This document shows, piece by piece, positions 16,190 through 24,975 of a stretch of 64,000 nt of DNA. Numbering within the stretch: position 1 is the stretch's first letter; each line of letters begins with the position of its first letter. Under the pieces are notes generated by a model. The model was given only the letters and a program-made list of their open reading frames with translations. It searched no databases and had not been told where the DNA came from. The translations under genes and the position numbers were made by a program. The DNA comes from Runella aurantiaca (GTDB lineage: Bacteria; Bacteroidota; Bacteroidia; Cytophagales; Spirosomataceae). The stretch covers positions 124,001-188,000 of the forward strand of contig NZ_QPIW01000011.1 of NCBI RefSeq assembly GCF_003339505.1, read 5' to 3'.

Positions 16190-17464
16190 ATGAAAATTGG
16201 GTTTGTCGTTTCTTTCTTTGATTTCCGCAATGACGTGAGGCGTGTAATGGCCGAAGTTGCCAAACAACACGAAGTAATCATTTTTGGCCGCCCCGAAAAT
16301 CGCGACGAAATTCTGCGGCATCTGCCCGAAGGGCTGGAATTTAGGGTCATCAACGAGCGCAAAAGCAGTTTTTGGAATAACGTTTGGATGAAATTATTCG
16401 TACTCTTCAAACGTATTCCCAAAAGTCGTCACAATTTTTTCCTGATGGAGCTGTTCAAAGCCTCCCATGCCACCGACCCAGCAGTTCGAAAAAAGAATTA
16501 TGAAATCATCGAATGGGTCCAGCGACTGCCCAAGTTCATTTCATACGATACTTACCTAAAAGGTCTGGACTATCAGAAAGGGAGTGATTTAAGCGAAATT
16601 GACCAATTTGTGTGCTTTACGGCCATTGCCGACGATTTCCTATTGGCCCGCCTTCTCCACGAAAAGTATCCCGTAAAAGTATATGTATACAGTTGGGACC
16701 ACGCCTGCAAGCACATCTGTTTTTCTGAACGCGCGCATTATATCTGCTGGAATGAGCGCATCAAAGAAGACATTGTTCATCTACAACATATTCCAGCGGC
16801 ACACGTAAAAGTAGTTGGTGCAAGCCAATTTGGTTACATCCATGAGTATCAACAACGGCACGCACAACTACCCCGAACTTACCCCTTTCGGTATGTATAC
16901 TTTGGCTGCGCCATCGGCATTGATGATCTGGTCAAAGAAGAAGTTAGTGTGGCCATTTCAGTGGCGCAGGTGTTAGCAACAACCCGCCCTGAGCTCACAT
17001 TGGTGGTACGCCCTTATCCAGTGCAGGGCAATTGGGAAGTGTATCAATCCCTCCACAATCTACCCAATGTAATCATGGACGATGGCTTTCGGACGGTAGA
17101 TTTATCGGTAAAAGACGGGCATATTTTAGAGAAATTTGAGAAAATTGCCCACGCGGAGGCCTTTTTTCATTTAGGCACCACCATGGGCCTAGAAGCCTGT
17201 TTTACCGATACGCCTTCGTTCATCTTAGATTATGGCTACAAAAACAAAGATGGCCTGAGTTTGTACAGTTTTATTCACCAATACCAAAACGACCGCCACT
17301 TGATTGACCTTGCGCCCCAGAATGCTGTTCGGTCCGAAAGCCATTTGACTGAAATTTTAAAACAATTGAACAATCCCACGTATCGTCTACTCAATAAACA
17401 GGTACAGGCACAGTATCAACTCAAGTCATTTGAACAATTCTCGGAGGATTTGTTAACACCATAG
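16190..17464 (+). CDS. putative GT-B-like glycosyltransferase-type protein
   Basis: From the ATG at 16190 the protein is 424 residues. It starts MKIGFVVSFFDFRNDVRRVMAEVAKQHEVIIFGR, like the first Rossmann unit of a GT-B enzyme. Near the end, FFHLGTTMGLEACFTDTPSFILDYGY resembles the GT-B C-terminal nucleotide-sugar region, where a G(S/T)T-GLEA motif follows an aromatic/His stretch. I see no signal peptide. It stands alone, with no polysaccharide genes around it. The family assignment is by motif shape only. Confidence 0.5.
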   Translation: MKIGFVVSFFDFRNDVRRVMAEVAKQHEVIIFGRPENRDEILRHLPEGLEFRVINERKSSFWNNVWMKLFVLFKRIPKSRHNFFLMELFKASHATDPAVRKKNYEIIEWVQRLPKFISYDTYLKGLDYQKGSDLSEIDQFVCFTAIADDFLLARLLHEKYPVKVYVYSWDHACKHICFSERAHYICWNERIKEDIVHLQHIPAAHVKVVGASQFGYIHEYQQRHAQLPRTYPFRYVYFGCAIGIDDLVKEEVSVAISVAQVLATTRPELTLVVRPYPVQGNWEVYQSLHNLPNVIMDDGFRTVDLSVKDGHILEKFEKIAHAEAFFHLGTTMGLEACFTDTPSFILDYGYKNKDGLSLYSFIHQYQNDRHLIDLAPQNAVRSESHLTEILKQLNNPTYRLLNKQVQAQYQLKSFEQFSEDLLTP

Positions 17465-17479
17465 TTTCTCTTAACTTTG
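17449..17479 (+). promoter_or_regulatory. Bacteroidota-type promoter of the serine hydrolase gene
   Basis: TTTG (17449-17452), a 19-nt spacer and TAACTTTG (17472-17479) match the consensus exactly, 23 bp before the ATG at 17503. The -33 box lies inside the end of the upstream gene. Confidence 0.65.
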
Positions 17480-17502
17480 GTCATTTTCAAACCCTTAACG
17501 AT

Positions 17503-18816
17503 ATGCCCCTGAATCATTTTTGCCGTGCCGTGGCCTTGATGCTGTTGTCAGCATTACCACTTTTTTCTCAAACGGGTACCCGACAAGCCCCTCCCCTGCT
17601 GTCGGCGGCTACGCCCGAGTCGGTGGGGATGTACTCAGAGCGACTCAATCGGCTGGATGGCATGATTCAGTCGTATATCGACAAAGGCGCTTTTCCGGGC
17701 GTGGCGGCCATTGTGGTTCGTAATGGCAAAATTGTGTACTACAAAGCCTTCGGAAAAGCAGACCTTGAAAGCAATAAACCTTTGACCAAAGACGCCATTT
17801 ACCGAATTGCTTCCATGACCAAAGCCATTACCTCACTGGCCGTGATGATGCTCCACGAAGAAGGCAAAATCATGCTCGATGATCCCATCAGCAAATACAT
17901 TCCAGCGTTTGCGAAGCCAGTTGTACTCGACCAATTCAACCCGAAAGACAGCAGCTTTACGACCGTGCCCGCTAAGCGGGAGATTTCGGTGCGGCATTTG
18001 CTGACACACATGTCTGGCATCAATTATAATGTTATTTCCAACGATGAGCGTCTTCGGGCCATTTATACCAAAGCAGGGATTGTGGATGCCTTTACCACCG
18101 AAAATCTCAAAATCGGGGATAACATCCGAAAACTGGCCAAACTTCCGCTCAATCATCAGCCCGGCGAAAAATGGACCTACGGATTAAGCGTTGATGTACT
18201 AGGGTATTTGGTGGAAATTGCGTCTGGGATGACCCTCGACCAGTTTTTTCAGCAACGGATTTTTGCCCCGCTGGGCATGAAAGATACTTACTTTTATCTG
18301 CCTGATTCTAAAAAAGACCGTTTGGTGCCACTGTATTCCGAAGATAAAGACAAGAAGTTGGTCAAAGGCACAACCAACTCGTTATCTGCAAACCCCAACT
18401 ATCCGATTGAGGGAGCAAAAGCCTTTTATTCGGGCGGGGGGGGCTTATCAAGCACGGCCTACGACTATGCCATTTTTCTTCAAATGCTCCTGAATGGCGG
18501 CGTGTACAACGGCAAACGACTGTTGAGCCGCAAAGCCGTGGAGCTTTTTACCAACACCAACCAAAGTGGAACGCTGTTTCCCGACCCGCGCAGCTACTTC
18601 AGTTTGGGGTTCAGCGTCGTAAGCGAAGCAGGACGTTCAAAAGGCTTGGGCAGCGTGGGCACATTCAGTTGGGGCGGCGCATTCAGTACCAACTATTTTG
18701 CCGACCCCAAAGAAAAAATTTGCGCCGTTATTATGAAACAAATGTGGCCTACCAGCTACGGTGGCGAAATTGACCGTAAGTTTGAAATGATGATTTATCA
18801 GTCATTGGATGATTAA
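17503..18816 (+). CDS. exported serine hydrolase of the beta-lactamase/penicillin-binding (class C) family
   Basis: The 437-residue protein has a signal peptide (about residues 1-22). The nucleophile motif is SMTK at Ser 104 and Lys 107 (IASMTKAITS). A Tyr motif follows in WTYGLSVDVLGYLVE, and FSWGGAFSTNYFADP near residue 390 sits where the third (KTG-like) box lies. This is the 'serine hydrolase' group related to class C beta-lactamases, D-alanyl peptidases and EstB-type esterases. The physiological substrate is not predictable. The stop overlaps the convergent oxidoreductase gene by 4 bp. Confidence 0.85.
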   Translation: MPLNHFCRAVALMLLSALPLFSQTGTRQAPPLLSAATPESVGMYSERLNRLDGMIQSYIDKGAFPGVAAIVVRNGKIVYYKAFGKADLESNKPLTKDAIYRIASMTKAITSLAVMMLHEEGKIMLDDPISKYIPAFAKPVVLDQFNPKDSSFTTVPAKREISVRHLLTHMSGINYNVISNDERLRAIYTKAGIVDAFTTENLKIGDNIRKLAKLPLNHQPGEKWTYGLSVDVLGYLVEIASGMTLDQFFQQRIFAPLGMKDTYFYLPDSKKDRLVPLYSEDKDKKLVKGTTNSLSANPNYPIEGAKAFYSGGGGLSSTAYDYAIFLQMLLNGGVYNGKRLLSRKAVELFTNTNQSGTLFPDPRSYFSLGFSVVSEAGRSKGLGSVGTFSWGGAFSTNYFADPKEKICAVIMKQMWPTSYGGEIDRKFEMMIYQSLDD

Positions 18817-19781
18817 GGCACAAGAACGATTTTTCCTATGTGCTCGGAGCTTTCCATCAAGCGGTGGGCTTCGGCCGCCTCGCTGAGGGGAAAGATTTTA
18901 TAGAGAATCGGTTTGTATTGGCCCGTGGCAATGAGGGGCCAAATGTGCTTTTCTACTTCGGCCGCCAAAGCCGCCTTAAATTCGGCATCACGGGGGGCAA
19001 GCATGCTTCCCGTGATGGTCAGGCGTTTGCTCATCACTTCCAAAATATTAAACTGCGTTTGCGCGCCGCCCAAGCTGGCAATAAAACACAAACGACCATC
19101 GGTTCGCAACAGACGTATATTTTTGGCAGTATAGTCGCCGCCAATGTAATCCAGAATAGCGTCCATTCCGAAAGGTTTAAGGACATCTTCAAAATTTTGG
19201 GTTCTGTAATTTACGCATTTTACCGCCCCCAATTCTTCACAAAATCGACATTTTTCATCCGTTCCTGCGGTAGCAAACACCTGTGCACCAAATGCTTTTG
19301 CCAATTGAATAGCGGTTACCCCAATACCGCTTGTACCCCCGTGTATGAGCAGGTTTTCGCCTGACTGCAAGTGCATCCGTCGAAACACATTGTCCCATAC
19401 GGTCATGCTTGTCTCGGGCAAACAGGCGGCTTCTTCAAACGAAAGACCTTCTGGAATGGGTAAACAATGATGGGCATTGGCCAAGGCATATTGGGCGTAG
19501 CCGCCGTGACGAATGAGCGCGCATACCCGGTCACCTACTTTCCAGCGGCTCACCGAGGCCCCTATTTGCTCCACTACCCCCGCGATTTCTAAGCCCAACG
19601 GCTCGGCAGGCGCCTGACCAGAAACCCCGTAACGTCCTTGACGCATCAATAAATCGGCCCGATTGACTCCTGCCGCATACACCCGAATCAGTACGTCTTG
19701 CAGGGAAGGGACGGGCAAGGAACGTTCTTGCAAATTCAGGACTTCGGGCCCGCCCGTTTGGGAAACAATAACTGCTTTCAT
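18813..19781 (-). CDS. NAD(P)H:quinone oxidoreductase, zinc-free MDR (PIG3/Qor-like)
   Basis: The 322-residue protein has the medium-chain dehydrogenase layout: a GroES-like N-terminal domain (VYAAGVNRADLLMRQGRYG, GLEIAGVVEQIG) and a Rossmann domain with LLIHGGTSGIGVTAIQLAKAFGAQVFATAGT (about 140-170). The catalytic zinc ligands of alcohol dehydrogenases are absent, as in PIG3/quinone oxidoreductases, which use NADPH to reduce quinones. It is convergent with the serine hydrolase. Confidence 0.88.
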   Translation of the reverse strand: MKAVIVSQTGGPEVLNLQERSLPVPSLQDVLIRVYAAGVNRADLLMRQGRYGVSGQAPAEPLGLEIAGVVEQIGASVSRWKVGDRVCALIRHGGYAQYALANAHHCLPIPEGLSFEEAACLPETSMTVWDNVFRRMHLQSGENLLIHGGTSGIGVTAIQLAKAFGAQVFATAGTDEKCRFCEELGAVKCVNYRTQNFEDVLKPFGMDAILDYIGGDYTAKNIRLLRTDGRLCFIASLGGAQTQFNILEVMSKRLTITGSMLAPRDAEFKAALAAEVEKHIWPLIATGQYKPILYKIFPLSEAAEAHRLMESSEHIGKIVLVP

Positions 19782-19870
19782 TATATTCGAAAATTAGATA
19801 AACAATTGTCAATACAATCCATGAAGGTACATGACACTCCAAAAATAAACATCCATTAACTTTGTATTAT

Positions 19871-19878
19871 TACTTTTG
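19871..19878 (+). promoter_or_regulatory. candidate -7 box of the rhamnose operon
   Basis: TACTTTTG matches TAnnTTTG and lies 52 bp before the ATG of the first rhamnose gene. No TTTG is seen at the -33 spacing, as is usual for promoters that need an activator. Confidence 0.35.
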
Positions 19879-19930
19879 AAGTATTTACTATAACAATCCT
19901 TAGAACGATCCAAACTACTAATACATAAAT

Positions 19931-22063
19931 ATGTCAGCGACAACCATTCAATTTAAGCATGTAAGCTACCTTTGGGATGACGCCAAAGCCGCCGAGTTGG
20001 CGGGCGATGAAGTAGCTCTCTTTATCTACCGCTCCAATATCCTTGGTGCCGACCTTCGCCTAACAAACTACGGGGGAGGAAATACATCGGTCAAAATTAC
20101 GGATAAGGACCCACTTACCGCAAAGGATACAGAAGTAATGTGGATTAAAGGTTCAGGAGGGGATATAGGTACCCTCAAAAAATCGGGTTGTGCGGCGTTG
20201 TATCTGGATCGTTTGCGTAGTTTGGAGAATGTTTATCGCGGCTTAGAATTTGAAGATGAAATGGTAGAGTTGTTCAACCATTGTATCTTTGATTTAGCGT
20301 CAAAAGCGCCTTCTATTGATACTCCTTTACACGGATTTTTACCGTTTGCCCATATAGACCACCTTCACCCAGATGCTGCGATTGCGATTGCAGCGGCTAA
20401 AGATGGCAAAAAGATTACGGATGAACTCTTCAACGGCGAAGTGGGCTGGGTAGAATGGCAACGCCCAGGCTTTGAATTAGGCCTTCAACTTCGTGCCTGT
20501 TTGGAAGAAGCCGCCGCAAAAGGCGTCAAATTACGTGGTATCATGCTCGGCTCGCACGGCTTGTTTACGTGGGGTGATACTTCTTACGAAAGCTACATCA
20601 ACACGCTCGAAGTCATCGAAAAGTGTGCTGAGTATTTGGAAGCAAATTACGGCAAAACCCGTCCTGTATTTGGCGGTCAGAAAATTGAAAGCCTGTCGCC
20701 AGAAGACCGTCAAAAACAAGCGGCTAAATTAGCCCCTGTATTGCGCGGTTTTTGTTCGTCATACCGCACCATGGTTGGCCATTTTACGGACGATGCACGC
20801 GTATTGGAATTTATCAACTCCAACGATTTGGACAAATTGGCGCCATTGGGCACTTCTTGTCCTGACCACTTCCTTCGCACCAAAATCAGCCCGCTGGTAT
20901 TAACCTTAGCCCCTGATGAAGATTTGTCGGATGTAGCGGCGTTGAAAGAAAAACTTCTGCCAGGCTTTGTTGCCTACCGCGAATTATATACGGATTACTA
21001 CGAAACCTGTAAGCATCCCAACTCGCCCGCCATGCGCGACCCCAATCCGGTGGTTATTCTATACCCCGGTGTAGGAATGTTTACGTTCTCAAAAGATAAA
21101 ACAACGGCTCGTTTGGCCTCTGAATACTACATCAACGCCGTCAACGTAATGAAAGGCGCGGAGGCAGTATCAGAATACACGTCATTGCCCCGTCAGGAGG
21201 CTTTCAACATTGAATATTGGCTGTTGGAAGAAGCTAAACTTCAACGCATGCCCAAGCCCAAGGCGCTTTCTGGACGCGTAGCATTGATTACGGGAAGTGC
21301 GGGCGGTATCGGAAAAGCCATCGCTCGTCGTTTTGCCGAAGAGGGTGCGGTAGTGGTTTTGAACGATATTAATGAAGAACGTCTGGCGGGAGCCAAAGAA
21401 GAGTTCGTGAAGAAATTCGGTAAAGATGCCGTGTCGACCACCCTTCTGAACGTGACCGATGCCCAGAGCATTTTATCGGCAATGGACGCCGCCGCATTGG
21501 CCTTTGGCGGGGTGGATATCATTGTCAACAATGCAGGAATCAGCATCTCTAAACCCATTGAAGCCCATACGATTGAAGATTGGGATAAGTTATATGACAT
21601 TTTGGTTAAAGGTCAATTCCTCGTTACTCAAGCGGGTATTGCGGTAATGCGCAAGCAAGGATTTGGCGGAGATGTCATCAATATTGTGAGCAAAAATGCC
21701 TTGGTATCAGGGCCTAATAACGCAGGATACGGTTCGGCCAAAGCTGCTCAATTGCATTTAAGCCGACTTAATGCTGCCGAACTAGGCGGTGATAAGATTC
21801 GCGTCAATACCGTCAATCCCGACGCGGTTATTGCCGATTCAAATATCTGGGCTGGTGGCTGGGCCGAAGGCCGCGCCAAAGCCTACGGCATTACGATAGA
21901 AGAATTACCCGCATATTATGCCAAACGAACATTGTTGAACGAGGCTATTTTGCCCGACGACATTGCCAATGCCTGCTTCGCCTTCGTGGGAGGGTTGCTC
22001 AGTAAATCGACCGGTAACGTGTTGAACGTAGACGGCGGTGTAGCAATGGCTTTTGTTCGTTAA
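19931..22063 (+). CDS. rhaEW: bifunctional rhamnulose-1-phosphate aldolase / lactaldehyde dehydrogenase
   Basis: The 710-residue fusion has a class II aldolase/adducin domain (about residues 25-430; PLHGFLPFAHIDHLHPDA and MLGSHGLFTWGD supply the metal His residues). A short-chain dehydrogenase domain follows (about 445-710; ITGSAGGIGKAIARRFAEEG, then NNAGIS and the YGSAK active site). In known systems this fusion cleaves L-rhamnulose-1-phosphate to DHAP and L-lactaldehyde and oxidises the latter to lactate. It leads an operon with an isomerase and a kinase, completing the phosphorylated L-rhamnose pathway. A terminator-like hairpin follows it, before the isomerase. Confidence 0.9.
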   Translation: MSATTIQFKHVSYLWDDAKAAELAGDEVALFIYRSNILGADLRLTNYGGGNTSVKITDKDPLTAKDTEVMWIKGSGGDIGTLKKSGCAALYLDRLRSLENVYRGLEFEDEMVELFNHCIFDLASKAPSIDTPLHGFLPFAHIDHLHPDAAIAIAAAKDGKKITDELFNGEVGWVEWQRPGFELGLQLRACLEEAAAKGVKLRGIMLGSHGLFTWGDTSYESYINTLEVIEKCAEYLEANYGKTRPVFGGQKIESLSPEDRQKQAAKLAPVLRGFCSSYRTMVGHFTDDARVLEFINSNDLDKLAPLGTSCPDHFLRTKISPLVLTLAPDEDLSDVAALKEKLLPGFVAYRELYTDYYETCKHPNSPAMRDPNPVVILYPGVGMFTFSKDKTTARLASEYYINAVNVMKGAEAVSEYTSLPRQEAFNIEYWLLEEAKLQRMPKPKALSGRVALITGSAGGIGKAIARRFAEEGAVVVLNDINEERLAGAKEEFVKKFGKDAVSTTLLNVTDAQSILSAMDAAALAFGGVDIIVNNAGISISKPIEAHTIEDWDKLYDILVKGQFLVTQAGIAVMRKQGFGGDVINIVSKNALVSGPNNAGYGSAKAAQLHLSRLNAAELGGDKIRVNTVNPDAVIADSNIWAGGWAEGRAKAYGITIEELPAYYAKRTLLNEAILPDDIANACFAFVGGLLSKSTGNVLNVDGGVAMAFVR

Positions 22064-22103
22064 TTAAAGATTGTTTTTTCATCATAGGTTAGTTTAATAC
22101 TCG

Positions 22104-22133
22104 AATCTAACGTCTGACTTCAGGCGTTAGATT
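22104..22133 (+). terminator. terminator-like hairpin inside the rhamnose operon
   Basis: AATCTAACGTCTGA pairs with TCAGGCGTTAGATT (one U-G pair; loop CT at 22118-22119), followed by a run of T. It lies between the first gene and the isomerase and could reduce expression of the downstream genes relative to the first. Confidence 0.7.
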
Positions 22134-22174
22134 TTTTAAATCGTTTATTTCCTAACTTCAAATCGATCATTACC

Positions 22175-23449
22175 ATGCAACTCGAAAAATACAAGATACA
22201 ACAACACAACGACGACCTGCTCAAAGGCCACGAGCGCCGTTTGAGCTATATTACTTCCGAAATCGAAAACTCGGAAGCCATCATCCAAAAAGTCGTTGAT
22301 TTTCAGATTGCCATTCCTTCGTGGGCATTGGGTACGGGCGGCACCCGTTTTGGGCGTTTTTCGGGCGGCGGCGAGCCGCGTACGTTGGAAGAAAAAATTG
22401 AAGATGTGGGCCTGCTACATTCTTTAAATCAATCCAGCGGAGCCATTTCACTGCACATCCCGTGGGATATTCCACAGGATGCCAAAGCCATCAAAGCCTT
22501 GGCAGCACAACACGGCTTAAAGTTTGACGCCGTCAATTCCAACACCTTTCAAGATCAGCCTGACCAAGCACTGACTTATAAGTTCGGTTCGCTGCAAAAC
22601 GTCAATAAAGCCATCCGCAAACAGGCGATTGAGCACAACATTGAGGTAATCAAACAAGGCATTGAATTGGGTTCTGAATCTTTGACAGTTTGGCTTTCAG
22701 ACGGTTCCTGCTTCCCAGGTCAATTGAATTTCCGTAAAGCGTACCAAAATACGCTCGAAAGTTTGCAAGAAATCTACGCGGCTTTGCCCGATAATTGGAA
22801 ACTGTTTTTAGAATATAAAGCCTTCGAGCCCAATTTTTATTCGACAACCGTCGGCGACTGGGGGCAATCGTATTCGTACGTTCAGAAGCTTGGCAACAAA
22901 GCCTATACGCTTGTGGATTTGGGCCACCATTTACCCAACGCCAACATTGAACAAATCGTTGCGTTGCTGTTGATGGAAGGAAAACTAGGTGGTTTTCACT
23001 TCAACGATTCTAAATACGGCGACGACGACTTAACTGCTGGTGCTATAAAACCATATCAATTATTCTTGATTTTCAACGAGTTGGTAGAAGGAATGGACGC
23101 ACGCGGTATGAATCACGCCACCGATTTAGGTTGGATGATTGATGCTTCACACAACGTCAAAGACCCTCTCGAAGATTTGCTGCAATCGGTCGAAGGCATC
23201 ATGATGTCGTACGCACAAGCACTGTCGGTAGATAGAAAAGCACTCGAAGAAGCCCAAAATAATAACGACGTGGTACGGGCACAAGAGATTTTGCAAAACG
23301 CCTTCCGAACCGACGTTCGCGCCCTGGTCGCCGAAGCTCGCCTGCGGGCGGGTGGGGCCTTGAATCCTTTGGAATTGTACAGAAGCCAAAAAGTACGCGA
23401 GAACCTCATCGCCGAAAGAGGACTCAAAACAGTAGCGACCGGTTTGTAA
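22175..23449 (+). CDS. rhaI: L-rhamnose isomerase, RhaI type
   Basis: The 424-residue TIM-barrel sugar isomerase converts L-rhamnose to L-rhamnulose in the cytoplasm. Metal- and substrate-binding segments visible are TVWLSDGSCFPGQ, FLEYKAFEPNFY, TLVDLGHHLPNANIEQ and GGFHFNDSKYGDDDL, which match the Pseudomonas/Bacteroidota-type enzyme rather than E. coli RhaA. It is one base from the kinase gene, so the two are translationally linked. The substrate is assigned from family plus operon context. Confidence 0.88.
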   Translation: MQLEKYKIQQHNDDLLKGHERRLSYITSEIENSEAIIQKVVDFQIAIPSWALGTGGTRFGRFSGGGEPRTLEEKIEDVGLLHSLNQSSGAISLHIPWDIPQDAKAIKALAAQHGLKFDAVNSNTFQDQPDQALTYKFGSLQNVNKAIRKQAIEHNIEVIKQGIELGSESLTVWLSDGSCFPGQLNFRKAYQNTLESLQEIYAALPDNWKLFLEYKAFEPNFYSTTVGDWGQSYSYVQKLGNKAYTLVDLGHHLPNANIEQIVALLLMEGKLGGFHFNDSKYGDDDLTAGAIKPYQLFLIFNELVEGMDARGMNHATDLGWMIDASHNVKDPLEDLLQSVEGIMMSYAQALSVDRKALEEAQNNNDVVRAQEILQNAFRTDVRALVAEARLRAGGALNPLELYRSQKVRENLIAERGLKTVATGL

Positions 23450-23450
23450 T

Positions 23451-24851
23451 ATGAAAATTCCCGTTTGCGCCGTATTAGACATCGGCAAAACCAACAAAAA
23501 GCTTTTCCTTTTTGACGAAAACTATAAAATTGTCCTCGAAAAATCGGGGCAATTTCCAGAAACCACCGACGAAGACGGCGACCCGTGCGAGAACGTAGCA
23601 CTCCTCACCTCTTGGGTAAGCGACTCGCTACAAGAGGTATTTGCTTTGGAAGAATACGACGTCAAAGCCATCAATTTTTCGACCTACGGGGCCAGTTTGG
23701 TTCACGTAGACAAAAATGGCGCACCCGTGGCACCGTTGTATAATTACCTCAAACCTTACCCAGAAACGCTTCAAAAGCAATTTTACAGCGCCTACGGTGG
23801 CGAGCAGGAGTTCACCCGTAAAACAGCTTCGCCTATTTTGGGAAGTCTCAATTCGGCGATGATTATTTATCGACTGAAATACGAAAAGCCTGAACTGTTT
23901 GCCAGAATCAAGTACTCGCTGCATTTGCCGCAGTATGTAAGTTCATTGGTAACAAACCTGTTCGCTTCTGATATCACGAGCATCGGTTGTCATACCAATC
24001 TGTGGGATTTTGACCAAAATACCTACCACGCTTGGGTAGCGCAAGAAGGCATTTTGGAAAAATTGGCCCCGATTGAGCCTGGCGATAAAGTAGTCACCAA
24101 ATCCATTAACGGGCAAGAGCGGCTTGTAGGCATCGGTCTGCACGATAGCTCATCGGCGCTGATTCCGTATCTGGTTAGTTTTCATGAGCCTTTTGTCTTG
24201 ATTTCTACGGGCACTTGGTGCATCAGTCTTAATCCGTTCAATCATACGCCCCTGACCGACGAAGAGCTTCAATACGATTGCCTTTGTTATATGCAATACA
24301 ACGGCAAGCCCGTCAAAGCGTCGCGGCTGTTTGCTGGCTATGAGCATGAGCAACAAACCAAACGGTTGGCCGAACATTTTCAAAAAGAAGCCAATTATTA
24401 CAAAACCGTTGCGTTTGATGCGCGCATTATCAATGAATTGAAAGCCGAGAAAAAAACCGATGGCATTGATTTTGAGCGTCTTTCTAAGCCCCCCATGACC
24501 GAAGGGCTTTTTGGGCAACGCGATTTATCGGCCTACGATTCCTACGAAAAGGCGTATCACCAACTGATATTAGACATTGTCAATCAACAGATTATCTCGA
24601 CAGGATTGGTCTTGACGGGCTCAAGCGTGAAGCGCATTTTTGTGGACGGAGGATTTGGCAAAAACCCTATTTACATGAATTTGCTCGCGGCTGCATTCCC
24701 TGAAATGGAGATATTCGCGGCTTCGGTGGCGCAAGCCACGTCGTTGGGCGCGGCGCTGAGTATTCATCGTCATTGGAACACCCAACCCCTCCCTCCTGAC
24801 CTCATTGATTTACGGTTTTACAACAGCGGCTCAACTTATATTCAACAGTAA
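23451..24851 (+). CDS. FGGY-family carbohydrate kinase, probably rhamnulokinase
   Basis: The 466-residue protein shows the FGGY two-lobe sugar kinase pattern. The first phosphate-binding loop is AVLDIGKTNKKLFLFDE, NFSTYGASLVHVD follows, the C-terminal ATP site contains FVLISTGTWCISLNP, and the second phosphate loop is IFVDGGFGKNPIYMNLLAAAF. In this operon the expected reaction is phosphorylation of L-rhamnulose. Its start lies 1 bp after the isomerase stop. A strong terminator follows at 24872-24921. Confidence 0.87.
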   Translation: MKIPVCAVLDIGKTNKKLFLFDENYKIVLEKSGQFPETTDEDGDPCENVALLTSWVSDSLQEVFALEEYDVKAINFSTYGASLVHVDKNGAPVAPLYNYLKPYPETLQKQFYSAYGGEQEFTRKTASPILGSLNSAMIIYRLKYEKPELFARIKYSLHLPQYVSSLVTNLFASDITSIGCHTNLWDFDQNTYHAWVAQEGILEKLAPIEPGDKVVTKSINGQERLVGIGLHDSSSALIPYLVSFHEPFVLISTGTWCISLNPFNHTPLTDEELQYDCLCYMQYNGKPVKASRLFAGYEHEQQTKRLAEHFQKEANYYKTVAFDARIINELKAEKKTDGIDFERLSKPPMTEGLFGQRDLSAYDSYEKAYHQLILDIVNQQIISTGLVLTGSSVKRIFVDGGFGKNPIYMNLLAAAFPEMEIFAASVAQATSLGAALSIHRHWNTQPLPPDLIDLRFYNSGSTYIQQ

Positions 24852-24871
24852 TTACCCAAAGTATTTATATC

Positions 24872-24921
24872 AAAAAATCTCGCTGTAAGAGCCTATAGTG
24901 GCTTTTGCAGCGAGATTTTTT
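24872..24921 (+). terminator. rho-independent terminator after the rhamnose operon
   Basis: A perfect 14-bp outer stem (24872-24885 with 24908-24921; core ATCTCGCTG) has an inner GAGCC/GGCTT extension and terminal A/T tracts. Confidence 0.85.
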
Positions 24922-24934
24922 AATTGACGACAGT

Positions 24935-24942
24935 GAACTAGC
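24935..24942. repeat. 8-bp target-site duplication, left copy
   Basis: GAACTAGC directly abuts the left terminal inverted repeat of the ISAon1-type element and is identical to 27712-27719. Confidence 0.9.
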
Positions 24943-24966
24943 GGATCAAGTTCAAAAGTTGTGGAG
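24943..24966. repeat. left terminal inverted repeat (24 bp)
   Basis: This is the perfect reverse complement of 27688-27711. It begins GGATCAAGTTC and lies immediately inside the 8-bp target duplication. Confidence 0.92.
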
Positions 24967-24975
24967 CAACTTGGA

